From NCBI GenBank assembly GCA_023255415.1, contig JALRIN010000041.1, positions 1-23,630 of the forward strand: a stretch of DNA of 23,630 nucleotides, in the 5' to 3' direction. The notes beneath the pieces were generated by a model. The model had not been told where the DNA came from. It made no database searches and was given only the letters and a program-made list of their open reading frames with translations. Shown here one piece after another: positions 7,677 through 14,822 of this stretch. Numbering within the stretch: the first letter of the stretch is position 1; each line of letters starts with the position of its first letter. This DNA comes from Cypionkella sp. (lineage in GTDB: Bacteria; Pseudomonadota; Alphaproteobacteria; Rhodobacterales; Rhodobacteraceae). The position numbers and the translations under genes were made by a program.

Positions 7677-8723
7677 TCACCCTTGCAGCACGCGCGCGGC
7701 AATCTGATCGGCCAGCCGGGCCAGGTCTTCTGGCGCCAAAGCCTCGGCGATGACATCGTCATAACGTGCATCCATCCGTTCGCGATGCCGGTTATAACGC
7801 GGGTCGTAGTGCTGCTGCATCAACCCCTCGGCCAGGCTTGCAAAATCGCCCGCCAGCGCCTGTGCCTGCCAAATTGCGATCTGCTCGGCTGAATGCACAG
7901 GGCGCAACCGATCAATCACCGCCGCCAGACGCGGCCCATCCGCCACCATATCGGCATAGGCGCGCACCAGATACTGCGCCCGCGCCCGCAGTGGCGTGAC
8001 AATCGCCAGCCTTGGGGCCGCGCGCATCGCCTTCCAAATTTCGGGCGGCAGGCTGACATTACCCACCTTCGAGCTTTCGGCCTCGATCACCACCGGCCGC
8101 GCCGGATCCAGCCGAGACATCGCCAGCGCCAGCGCAGAATCAAAGGCCTTTTGGCTGGGCTGCGGCCCCATCGCACCAAAAAGCGAGCCGCGATGATTGG
8201 CCAAACCTTCCAGATCCAGCACCTGCACGCCGCGCGCAGGCAGCAGGTTCAGAATTTCGGTCTTGGCCGATCCGGTATTGCCATCCAGCACCACCACTGG
8301 GCAGGGAAAAGGCGTATCGTAAAGCGCCTTGACCACCAGCGCGCGCCACGCCTTATAGCCGCCCGCGATGGTTTCCACCCGCCAGCCCACCTGCGACAGG
8401 ATCAGCGCAAAAGACCCCGAACGTTGCCCGCCACGCCAGCAATAGACCAAGGGCCGCCAGCCCCCCGGCTTATCAGCCAGCGTGGTTTGCAGATGTGTCG
8501 CCACATTCTGCGCCACCAGCGCCGCGCCAAGTTTGCGCGCGGTAAAGGGATTGACCTGTTTGTAGATCGTGCCCACCTCGGCGCGCTGGGCGTCGTTCAA
8601 CACCGGCAGGCTGATCGCATTGGGCAGATGATCTTCGGCATATTCCGCCGGCGCGCGGGCGTCAATGATGTCATCAAAGCCATGCGCGGCAAGGTCGGAA
8701 AGCGAGGTAAGGGTAATGGCCAT
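7677..8723 (-). CDS. mnmH: tRNA 2-selenouridine synthase
   Basis: MnmH (SelU/YbbB) replaces sulfur in 2-thiouridine at the wobble base of tRNAs for Lys, Glu and Gln with selenium from selenophosphate, via a geranylated intermediate. The 348-residue protein has an N-terminal rhodanese domain with the active-site YCWRGGQRSGS (Cys95). A P-loop domain follows, with DGNTGSAKTEIL at 147-158, where Ala153 stands in the place of the usual Gly before Lys154. The ending RYNRHRERMDARYDDVI fits the family. Start ATG 8723. It lies 25 nt after pth on the same strand and is probably co-transcribed, and it converges on the selD fusion that would supply its substrate. No selA, selB or selC lies in the window. 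Confidence 0.95.
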   Translation of the reverse strand: MAITLTSLSDLAAHGFDDIIDARAPAEYAEDHLPNAISLPVLNDAQRAEVGTIYKQVNPFTARKLGAALVAQNVATHLQTTLADKPGGWRPLVYCWRGGQRSGSFALILSQVGWRVETIAGGYKAWRALVVKALYDTPFPCPVVVLDGNTGSAKTEILNLLPARGVQVLDLEGLANHRGSLFGAMGPQPSQKAFDSALALAMSRLDPARPVVIEAESSKVGNVSLPPEIWKAMRAAPRLAIVTPLRARAQYLVRAYADMVADGPRLAAVIDRLRPVHSAEQIAIWQAQALAGDFASLAEGLMQQHYDPRYNRHRERMDARYDDVIAEALAPEDLARLADQIAARVLQG

Positions 8724-8748
8724 GCGGTCTTCTATCTGCTGCGGCGGC

Positions 8749-9465
8749 TTAGCGGAAGAAGTCTTTCAACTTGGCCAAGGCGGTTTGCGGGTCTGCGGCT
8801 GCTTCGGGGGCTGCTGCGGCAGCGGTCTTTGATTTCGGCTCTTTCGCCAACTTGGGCGCAGGGGGGGCAGGCTTTTCCGTGCCGGTCGATGCGCGCGGCG
8901 GATTGGTGCGCAGCGCCACCGCTGTCATGAACTTGGCACCATCCCCTGCCGCCAAGGCCTGTGCGCCGTCCGAGATGCCGCGCAACAGATCCTCCAGCCA
9001 GATCTGCTCGGACTTGGCGAAATCATTCAGCACATAATTGGCCACCGCATCCTTATGCCCCGGATGACCGATGCCAAGCCGCACGCGGCCATAAGCCTCG
9101 CCCAGATGCGCATGGATCGAGCGCAAGCCATTGTGCCCGGCGTGGCCACCGCCCTGTTTGACGCGGCATTTGCCAGGGGCAAGATCCAGCTCGTCGTGAA
9201 ACACCACGATATCGGCCAGATCGACTTTAAAGAAATCAACCGCCGCACGCACCGATTGGCCCGACAGATTCATAAAGGTCTCGGGTTTCAGCAACACCAG
9301 CTTTTCAGACCCCAGCCTGCCTTCGCTGACCATGCCCTGATAGCCGCGCCGCCAGGGGCCAAAGCCGTGATCTTCGGCAATCCGGTCCAAGGCCATAAAG
9401 CCGATGTTATGCCGGTTGCCCGCGTATTTCGCCCCGGGATTGCCAAGGCCTACAAAAAGTTTCAT
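8749..9465 (-). CDS. pth: Peptidyl-tRNA hydrolase with C-terminal extension
   Basis: Pth frees tRNAs from prematurely released peptidyl-tRNA in the cytoplasm. The catalytic set is complete: Asn9 in GLGNPG, His19 in NRHNIGF, Asn66 in FMNLSG, Asp91 in HDELDL, and His111/Asn112 in GGHAGHNGL. The core ends near residue 185. Residues 186-238 form a low-complexity Pro/Ala/Lys tail ending TALAKLKDFFR, which the E. coli enzyme (about 194 residues) lacks. Two ATGs lie in frame at 9471 and 9465. GCAGGG directly abuts the first and lies 6 nt before the second, so 9465 (MKLFVGLG) is preferred. The usual partner rplY is not upstream; a glycosyltransferase gene is divergent. mnmH follows after 25 nt. Confidence 0.96.
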   Translation of the reverse strand: MKLFVGLGNPGAKYAGNRHNIGFMALDRIAEDHGFGPWRRGYQGMVSEGRLGSEKLVLLKPETFMNLSGQSVRAAVDFFKVDLADIVVFHDELDLAPGKCRVKQGGGHAGHNGLRSIHAHLGEAYGRVRLGIGHPGHKDAVANYVLNDFAKSEQIWLEDLLRGISDGAQALAAGDGAKFMTAVALRTNPPRASTGTEKPAPPAPKLAKEPKSKTAAAAAPEAAADPQTALAKLKDFFR

Positions 9466-9618
9466 GCGCATCCCTGCCTATTCGCCCGCAAAATGCCGCT
9501 TGGGCCCGCGATTGGCAAGCCGAACAACCCTCGGCTGTAGTTTTCGTTTCTTAACCCATTCAGCTTTACACAGATTCCCTGTTTGCCAATAATAAGGCTC
9601 GTGTGGAAAGGGTGATAT

Positions 9619-10623
9619 GTGCGGACAACGGTTTTAGCCTCTATGCGCAACGAGGGGGCTTTTCTGGTTGAATGGGTGGCATGGTATCGGATGCTGGGCT
9701 TTGCCAATGTGGCCGTTGTCACCAATGACTGCACCGATCATTCGCCAGAACTTCTGGATGCTTTAGCGGCAGCCGGATGGCTGCACCATCTGCGCCACGA
9801 TGTGCCAAAGGGCGCGCGGATCACCCGAGCCAAGCTTGCAGCCGCGATGCAGATGTGGGTGGTGCGGCGCGCCGAATGGCTGCTGATCTGCGATGTTGAC
9901 GAATTTCTGGTGATCCATCGCGGCAAGGGGCTTTTGCGTGATCTGCTCGACACCAGCAAAGACCCCGCCTATGTCGGCATGTCGATCAATTGGCGGGTGT
10001 TCGGCACCTCGGGCATCAAGGCCTATCAGGATCGCCCTGTGCATCGGCAATTCGTCTATGCCTGCCCGCGCAAAGATTATATCTCGCGGTTTGTAAAATC
10101 GATTTTCCACATGCCGCGCCGCTTTGGCAAGCTGACCGAACATACGCCTTACAACATCAATCTAAAATATTTTGGCAAGGCTTGGGGCGATCCGGGCATG
10201 GTTTGGGTCAACAGCGAAGGCCGCCACATCACAGGCTGGCGGCCAATGAAAGGCCATATGACCGTGCTGCCGCCCAGCCATGTCAGCCATAAGGTGGCGC
10301 AGATCAATCACTACGCCCTGCGCTCGGCCGAGACCTTTAGCCTAAAAGCCGGCACCCTTTCGCCAGTCGCGCTAAGTGATCGCTATACCAAGAAATATTT
10401 CGACGCCGCCGAAGCCGGAACCGAAGTCGACACCTCGGCCTTTCGTTATGCCGATGCTTTCGAGGCCGAATACGCCCGCGCCATGGCGCTGCCCGATGTG
10501 GCGCGGCTGCATGCGCTGTGCTGCGCCGATCATATCCGCGCCATTGTCGAAAAGGCAGGCAAGCGGGCCGAAGACGACCCGCGCTACCAAGACTTTATCG
10601 AACAGGCAGCAAAGCTGGCTTAG
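9619..10623 (+). CDS. Glycosyltransferase family 2-like protein
   Basis: The 334-residue product begins VLASMRNEGAFLVEWVAWYRMLGF, typical of the Glyco_tranf_2_4 type of GT-A fold, and carries the metal/nucleotide-sugar motif CDVDEFL with D92-V-D94. No membrane segments or signal peptide are evident, so it would act at the cytoplasmic face, perhaps in polysaccharide or lipid glycosylation. The substrate is unknown. The start is GTG 9619, with AAGGG 7-8 nt upstream; an overlapping ATG is out of frame. It stands alone, divergent from pth. Its TAG stop overlaps the TAA stop of the convergent ubiK-like gene within TTAG at 10620-10623. Confidence 0.85.
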   Translation: MRTTVLASMRNEGAFLVEWVAWYRMLGFANVAVVTNDCTDHSPELLDALAAAGWLHHLRHDVPKGARITRAKLAAAMQMWVVRRAEWLLICDVDEFLVIHRGKGLLRDLLDTSKDPAYVGMSINWRVFGTSGIKAYQDRPVHRQFVYACPRKDYISRFVKSIFHMPRRFGKLTEHTPYNINLKYFGKAWGDPGMVWVNSEGRHITGWRPMKGHMTVLPPSHVSHKVAQINHYALRSAETFSLKAGTLSPVALSDRYTKKYFDAAEAGTEVDTSAFRYADAFEAEYARAMALPDVARLHALCCADHIRAIVEKAGKRAEDDPRYQDFIEQAAKLA

Positions 10624-10862
10624 GCCTTGGCTTCCAAGGCAGCAATGCGCGCTGCAAGCGCTGCGTTTTCTTCGCGCGCCTTTTGCGCCATCAGCCGCAC
10701 CGCGTCGAATTCTTCACGGGTCACAAAATCGCGATCCGCAAGCCAGCGGTCGACAAATCCCTTCATCGCGGTCTCTGCCTCGGTTTTCGCGCCCTGTGCC
10801 ACGCCCATCGCATTGGTCATCAGCTTGGACATATCGTCAAAAAGTTTGTTTCCGGCCGTCAT
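10620..10862 (-). CDS. ubiK: Accessory factor UbiK family protein (BMFP/YqiC type)
   Basis: This 80-residue protein starts MTAGNKLFDDMSKLMTNAMG and ends with a predicted coiled coil, VTREEFDAVRLMAQKAREENAALAARIAALEAK, the layout of the UbiK/BMFP family. UbiK trimers help the aerobic ubiquinone-biosynthesis complex and bind lipids; that role is shown for gamma-proteobacteria and only inferred here. The start at 10862 is decided by a perfect AAAGGAGG 5 nt upstream; the frame stays open further upstream but without support. It is divergent from lgt (121 bases) and its stop overlaps that of the glycosyltransferase gene. Confidence 0.85.
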   Translation of the reverse strand: MTAGNKLFDDMSKLMTNAMGVAQGAKTEAETAMKGFVDRWLADRDFVTREEFDAVRLMAQKAREENAALAARIAALEAKA

Positions 10863-10983
10863 TTGGGCCTCCTTTCGCTTAGGCCCAATATGGGGCGCGG
10901 GGCGATTGCGCGCAAGGAGGGCTTTGTTGACAAGCCCGAGCCAAGGCCTGACAAGACAGACAATCCCAAATGCGAGCACGCAG
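10863..10983. promoter_or_regulatory. Divergent promoter region of ubiK and lgt
   Basis: These 121 bases separate the two divergent starts. A consensus-like -35 TTGACA lies at 10927-10932 toward lgt, but no good -10 follows at 16-18 bases (GACAAG is the best). The strong ubiK ribosome binding site AGGAGG is at the left end (10868-10873 on the reverse strand). Confidence 0.3.
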
Positions 10984-11859
10984 ATGTCTTATATTGCCTT
11001 CCCCAATATTTCGCCCGAGATTTTCACCCTGCATCTGGGGCCCGTCACCTTTGCGCTGCGCTGGTATGCCTTGGCCTATATCGCGGGGCTGCTGCTGGGT
11101 TGGCAGCTGATCGTCAAGATGATCCGCACGCCGCGGCTTTGGGCAAAGGCGCCGCCGATGACGGCCGAGGCGGTGGAAAACCTGCTGACCTGGGTGATCC
11201 TGGGGGTGATCTTGGGCGGACGGCTGGGCTATGCGCTGTTTTATCAGCCCGATCATTTCCTGTTGAACCCGCTGCAAGTCTTGCGGGTTTGGGAGGGCGG
11301 CATGTCGTTTCATGGCGGCTTTCTGGGCGTGGTTGTTGCGGGCTTTTGGTTTTGCAAACGCTATGGCATCGCTATGCTGCCCTTGGCTGATCTGATGGCC
11401 GCAGTCGCGCCGATTGGGCTGTTGCTGGGCCGGATCGCCAATTTCATCAATGCCGAGCTTTGGGGCCGCCCGACTGATCTGCCTTGGGGAGTAGCCTTTC
11501 CGGGCGAGGCCGCGCAGACCTGCGCCGGCGTGCTGACGGTCTGCGCGCGCCACCCAAGTCAGCTTTACGAGGCAGCACTCGAAGGCCTGCTGCTGCTTTT
11601 GCTGCTGTCTTGGCTGATCTGGCGGCGGCAGGCTTTGCAGTTTCCGGGCCGAATCGCGGGGCTGTTCTTTATCGGCTATGCCTGCGCGCGGTTCTTGGTG
11701 GAATTCGTGCGCCAGCCTGACGCGCAGTTTGTCTCTGATGGCAACCCTTTAGGCCTTGCTTGGCAAATGGCGGGCTACGGGCTGACCATGGGGCAGATCT
11801 TGACCCTGCCGATGTTTGTCGTTGGGCTGTGGTTTGTGCTGCGGGCCAAACGCGGATGA
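10984..11859 (+). CDS. lgt: Phosphatidylglycerol-prolipoprotein diacylglyceryl transferase
   Basis: Lgt attaches diacylglycerol from phosphatidylglycerol to the lipobox cysteine of prolipoproteins, the first step of lipoprotein maturation in the inner membrane. The 291-residue protein has about seven hydrophobic segments. It carries GGRLGYALFY, MSFHGGFLG and the Lgt signature GRIANFINAELWGR, with the conserved Arg and Asn/Glu residues. ATG 10984 opens MSYIAFPNISPEIF, the expected N-terminus; the frame is open further upstream, but that part has no family match. The ribosome binding site is weak (GAGCACGCAG). Its TGA overlaps the next start (ATGA at 11856-11859), so it heads a translationally coupled operon with the methyltransferase and pgeF. 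Confidence 0.96.
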   Translation: MSYIAFPNISPEIFTLHLGPVTFALRWYALAYIAGLLLGWQLIVKMIRTPRLWAKAPPMTAEAVENLLTWVILGVILGGRLGYALFYQPDHFLLNPLQVLRVWEGGMSFHGGFLGVVVAGFWFCKRYGIAMLPLADLMAAVAPIGLLLGRIANFINAELWGRPTDLPWGVAFPGEAAQTCAGVLTVCARHPSQLYEAALEGLLLLLLLSWLIWRRQALQFPGRIAGLFFIGYACARFLVEFVRQPDAQFVSDGNPLGLAWQMAGYGLTMGQILTLPMFVVGLWFVLRAKRG

Positions 11860-12911
11860 CGCCACTGGCACGCCTTTTGCTGCAAAGGATCGAAGCCAGC
11901 GGCCCGATCAGCCTTGCCGATTACATGGCCGATTGCCTGTTGCACCCACAGCACGGCTATTATGCCACCCGTGCCCCCTTTGGCGCGCAGGGCGATTTCA
12001 TCACCGCCCCCGAAATCAGCCAGATGTTTGGCGAGCTTTTGGGCCTGTGTTTGGCGCAAGGCTGGCTTGATCAAGGTGCGCCCTCGGCCTTTACGCTGGC
12101 CGAGCTTGGCCCCGGGCGCGGCACTTTGATGGCCGATGTCTTGCGCGCCACGGCCAAGGTGCCGGGGTTTCATGCAGCCGCCAATATCTGTCTGGTCGAG
12201 GCCTCTGCCAGCCTGCGCGCGGTGCAGCGCGCGACTTTGGCAGGCTTTCGCGTGACTTGGTATGACCGCGCCGAAGATCTGCCGCAGGCGCCGCTGTTCC
12301 TGCTGGCAAATGAGTTCTTTGACGCCCTGCCCATTCGCCAATTCAGCCGCGAAGGTGCTGGCTGGGCCGAAACCATGGTCGGCGCGCAAAAGGGCGTTTT
12401 GGCCTTTGGGCGCGGTGCCGCGGTGGCGGTGGCAGCGCTTGCGCACCGTCTGCAAGCTACCCCCCCCGGCACGGTGGTCGAGATTTGCCCCGCAGCCCCT
12501 GCGATTATTGACGCGATCTCTGCGAGGATTTCGGCACTGGGCGGGCTGGCTTTGGTGATCGATTACGGCGGATGGATCTCGCAAGGCGATACGTTTCAGG
12601 CGCTGCGGGCGCATCAGTTTTGCTCTCCCTTGGCCGCACCGGGCGAGGCCGATCTGACCGCACATGTCGATTTCGAGGCCTTGGCCCGCGCGGCAGGCTG
12701 TGCTCATGCCTATACCAGCCAAGGCGCGCTTTTGGCGGCACTTGGCCTGCACCAGCGCGCAGCGCAATTGGCGCGTGGGCTGACAGGCACCCAGGCGCAG
12801 GCGCATCAAGCCGCCACGCGCCGCTTGACCGCGCCCGAAGAAATGGGGAACCTGTTCAAAGCACTGGCGCTGTTTCCACAAGGCGCCCCTCCTCCTGCCG
12901 GATTTGCATGA
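11856..12911 (+). CDS. Class I SAM-dependent methyltransferase, NDUFAF7/MidA family
   Basis: This 351-residue protein matches the DUF185/COG1565 family, whose mitochondrial member NDUFAF7 methylates an arginine of complex I subunit NDUFS2. Visible features are the N-terminal SLADYMADCLLHPQHGYY, GDFITAPEISQMFGELLG, the SAM motif ELGPGRGTLMADVLRA, NEFFDALPIRQF and LALVIDYGG. In bacteria the substrate is not settled; complex I is an attractive guess. ATG 11856 overlaps the lgt stop by 4 bases, and its own TGA (12909-12911) overlaps the ATG of pgeF, so all three genes are coupled. This arrangement is common in alphaproteobacteria. Confidence 0.92.
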   Translation: MTPLARLLLQRIEASGPISLADYMADCLLHPQHGYYATRAPFGAQGDFITAPEISQMFGELLGLCLAQGWLDQGAPSAFTLAELGPGRGTLMADVLRATAKVPGFHAAANICLVEASASLRAVQRATLAGFRVTWYDRAEDLPQAPLFLLANEFFDALPIRQFSREGAGWAETMVGAQKGVLAFGRGAAVAVAALAHRLQATPPGTVVEICPAAPAIIDAISARISALGGLALVIDYGGWISQGDTFQALRAHQFCSPLAAPGEADLTAHVDFEALARAAGCAHAYTSQGALLAALGLHQRAAQLARGLTGTQAQAHQAATRRLTAPEEMGNLFKALALFPQGAPPPAGFA

Positions 12912-13660
12912 TGCTGGACCTGATCACCTCGCCTGCCCTGAAACCAAAACACGGCTTTTTTACCCGCAAGGGTGGGGCCTCTTCTGGCATTTTTGCGGGG
13001 CTGAACTGTGGTGCTGGCTCCAGCGATCAGGCTGACATTGTTGCGATTAACCGGCAAAGGGTGGCCGAGGCGATGGCCGTGCCGCTGGATCATCTGATCG
13101 GCCTGCACCAGGTGCATTCGCCCGATGTGCTGGCCGTCACCGGGCCGCTGGCGATAAGGCCGCAGGCTGATGCGATGGTCACGGCGACCAAAGGTGTGGC
13201 GCTGTCGATTCTGACCGCAGACTGCCAGCCGGTACTGTTTGCCGATGCAAATGCCGATGTGATTGGGGCTGCCCATGCCGGATGGCGCGGCGCAAAGGAC
13301 GGCGTGCTGGAAGCGACGCTTGCCGCGATGGAGGCTTTGGGCGCGCAGCGGCAAAACATTGCAGCGGTGATCGGCCCTTGCATCAGCCAAGCCGCCTATG
13401 AGGTCGGGCCAGAGTTTTTTGAAAGCTTTACCGACGACGACCCCGAAACGCGCCGCTTTTTCGCCCAAGGCAGCGGCGACAGACTGCGGTTTGATCTGCC
13501 AAGCTATGGCCTGTGGCGACTGCGCGCGGCAGGGGTGGGCCAGGCGGAATGGACAGGCCATTGCACCTATTCAGATCCAGAGCGATTCTATTCCTATCGT
13601 CGCACCACCCATGCAGGCGAGGCCGACTATGGCCGCCTGATCTCGGTGATCCGGCTGTAA
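12908..13660 (+). CDS. pgeF: Peptidoglycan editing factor / laccase-domain protein (YfiH family)
   Basis: This 250-residue protein has the YfiH/PgeF metal-site signature: GLHQVHS, LTADCQPVLF and AAHAGWRG supply His, Cys and His ligands. GFFTRKGGASSG, IGPCISQAAYEVG and FYSYRRTTHAGE are further family motifs. Proteins of this family were called polyphenol oxidases. E. coli YfiH corrects peptidoglycan precursors carrying the wrong first amino acid, and other members act on purine nucleosides. The gene starts at the first of two tandem ATGs (12908, 12911), overlapping the upstream stop as ATGA. It is the last gene of the lgt operon. No clear terminator follows. Confidence 0.93.
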   Translation: MMLDLITSPALKPKHGFFTRKGGASSGIFAGLNCGAGSSDQADIVAINRQRVAEAMAVPLDHLIGLHQVHSPDVLAVTGPLAIRPQADAMVTATKGVALSILTADCQPVLFADANADVIGAAHAGWRGAKDGVLEATLAAMEALGAQRQNIAAVIGPCISQAAYEVGPEFFESFTDDDPETRRFFAQGSGDRLRFDLPSYGLWRLRAAGVGQAEWTGHCTYSDPERFYSYRRTTHAGEADYGRLISVIRL

Positions 13661-13919
13661 TCTGGGCGCAAACAGGGCAGGATTTGCCGCAGATCTGCCA
13701 TAACATTCTTCGGCAGGCGCGGGCGGAATCGGCCGATATTGTTTCCAAAACCGCGAATAACAAGGCGAAACAGCCGCAATTGATTTGGGCAATCGCGCCT
13801 TAATTTTAGAAAATCCCTGCTTAAACTTTCTTAATTTTGGGCTTGGCTGGTCTAATCCACGCCGTATTGCCAGACGATGATGTCTTTAACGAAGCATTTG
13901 GGTCCGAAAGGCATTAATC

Positions 13920-14069
13920 ATGAAAAAAGAACGCCGTTGGCTGAAATCCGCAATCGCTGCAAGCGCTGAACCCCAGATCGTCTTGCCATGGGCGCGCGGT
14001 CAGCGTCGCCGTCCCGAAGCGATGAAGCCGGTCGCAGCGCCAAAGCCCCGCGCCGTGGCGGCGCGCTAA
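13920..14069 (+). CDS. Small basic protein, 49 residues
   Basis: An ATG at 13920 with AAAGG 8 nt upstream opens a 49-codon frame reading MKKERRWLKSAIAASAEPQI, then a segment with LPWARGQRRRPEAMKP, and ending AVAAR. It is strongly basic and has no membrane segment. A rho-independent terminator follows 25 bases after the stop and a 259-base AT-rich leader precedes it, so it looks like a separate transcription unit. I recall similar short proteins (MKxxRRWxKSxI...PWARG) in Rhodobacterales, but no function is known to me. A DNA-, RNA- or membrane-surface-binding role would fit the charge; that is speculation. Confidence 0.7.
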   Translation: MKKERRWLKSAIAASAEPQIVLPWARGQRRRPEAMKPVAAPKPRAVAAR

Positions 14070-14094
14070 CTCCCTGCGCTAAGCCGCCTTAAAT

Positions 14095-14118
14095 GGCCGG
14101 GTTGTGTCCGGCCTTTTT
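14095..14118 (+). terminator. Rho-independent terminator after the small basic gene
   Basis: GGCCGG-GTTGTGT-CCGGCC is followed directly by TTTTT, giving a six-pair GC stem and a U-tract on the forward strand. On the reverse strand the stem also lies just after the lrp stop and may weakly end that transcript. Confidence 0.8.
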
Positions 14119-14138
14119 CAGGCGGGCCAGAGCACGGG

Positions 14139-14639
14139 TTAAGCTTGTTTGGCCAAACGCTCTTCCAGCACCTCGAACGGCAGTCCGGGTTGATCTTTGG
14201 CGCAGCGGATCACCAGCGAGGTTTTCACATTGGCTACATTCTCGGCCTTTAGCAGATGCTCGGTCAAAAACGTCTGAAAGCTGGACAGATCGGGGGCGAC
14301 GCATTTCAGGATAAAGTCGATCTCGCCGTTCAGCATATGGCATTCGCGCACCAAGGGCCACGCGCGGCAACGCGCCTCAAAGGTCGACAGATCTGCCTCG
14401 GCCTGACTTTGCAGCCGCACCATGGCAAAAACCTGCACCTCAAAACCCATTTCGCGGCTGTCGATATCGGCGTGATAGCCTTTGATGTAGCCTGCCTCTT
14501 CCAGCGTGCGCACGCGGCGCAGGCAGGGCGGAGCCGAGATGCCAACACGGCTGGCAAGCTCGACGTTTGTCATCCGCCCGTCCGCCTGCAATTCAGCAAG
14601 AATGTGGCGGTCGATCGGATCAAGCTTGTTTCCGGCCAT
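14139..14639 (-). CDS. Lrp/AsnC family transcriptional regulator
   Basis: This 166-residue protein has an N-terminal AsnC-type HTH (LDPIDRHILAELQADGRMTNVELASRVGIS...CLRRVRTLEEAGYI, residues 6-53). A RAM/ligand domain follows, with VRECHMLNGEIDFILKCVAPDLSSFQTFL. Such regulators form octamers that sense amino acids and usually repress their own gene. ATG 14639 has AGGGG 8 nt upstream. It is divergent from trxB (183 bases), and repeated TTGCG/TCTTT elements lie just before its start. The ligand cannot be read from the sequence; whether it regulates trxB is open. Confidence 0.92.
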   Translation of the reverse strand: MAGNKLDPIDRHILAELQADGRMTNVELASRVGISAPPCLRRVRTLEEAGYIKGYHADIDSREMGFEVQVFAMVRLQSQAEADLSTFEARCRAWPLVRECHMLNGEIDFILKCVAPDLSSFQTFLTEHLLKAENVANVKTSLVIRCAKDQPGLPFEVLEERLAKQA

Positions 14640-14684
14640 TTGGTTTCCCCTTTTCTGGCCCTTTATCTAGGCCCAACCCCCGAT

Positions 14685-14726
14685 TTGCGCAATATTCTTT
14701 CGCAAGCTATCAAAAATCTTTGCAAA
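14685..14726. promoter_or_regulatory. Candidate Lrp-type operator between lrp and trxB
   Basis: TTGCG (14685-14689) and CGCAA (14701-14705) form an inverted repeat around an AT-rich centre. TCTTT plus a GCAA-containing half recurs at 14696 and 14717, 21 bases apart, or two helical turns. Lrp-type proteins bind AT-rich, helically phased sites, and this block lies 45-90 bases upstream of the lrp ATG. Confidence 0.3.
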
Positions 14727-14822
14727 ACTTCAGTGTCCTATCGCCGCAGCAGGTTGTTTTGCAGGGCTTCCCCCGCTGGATCGCAGCGCTTATATCAGGG
14801 CAAACAGATATCGGAGAGCGCC

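Noticed and set aside
13661..13919. Possible tRNA or small RNA in the gap after pgeF
   Set aside because: No cloverleaf, anticodon arm or terminator could be assembled; the AT-rich end is better read as the promoter of the small gene.
14256..14822. Extended upstream reading of trxB
   Set aside because: The extra 189 codons lie antisense to lrp, lack homology, and the ATG at 14823 has GGAGAG and the expected TrxB N-terminus.
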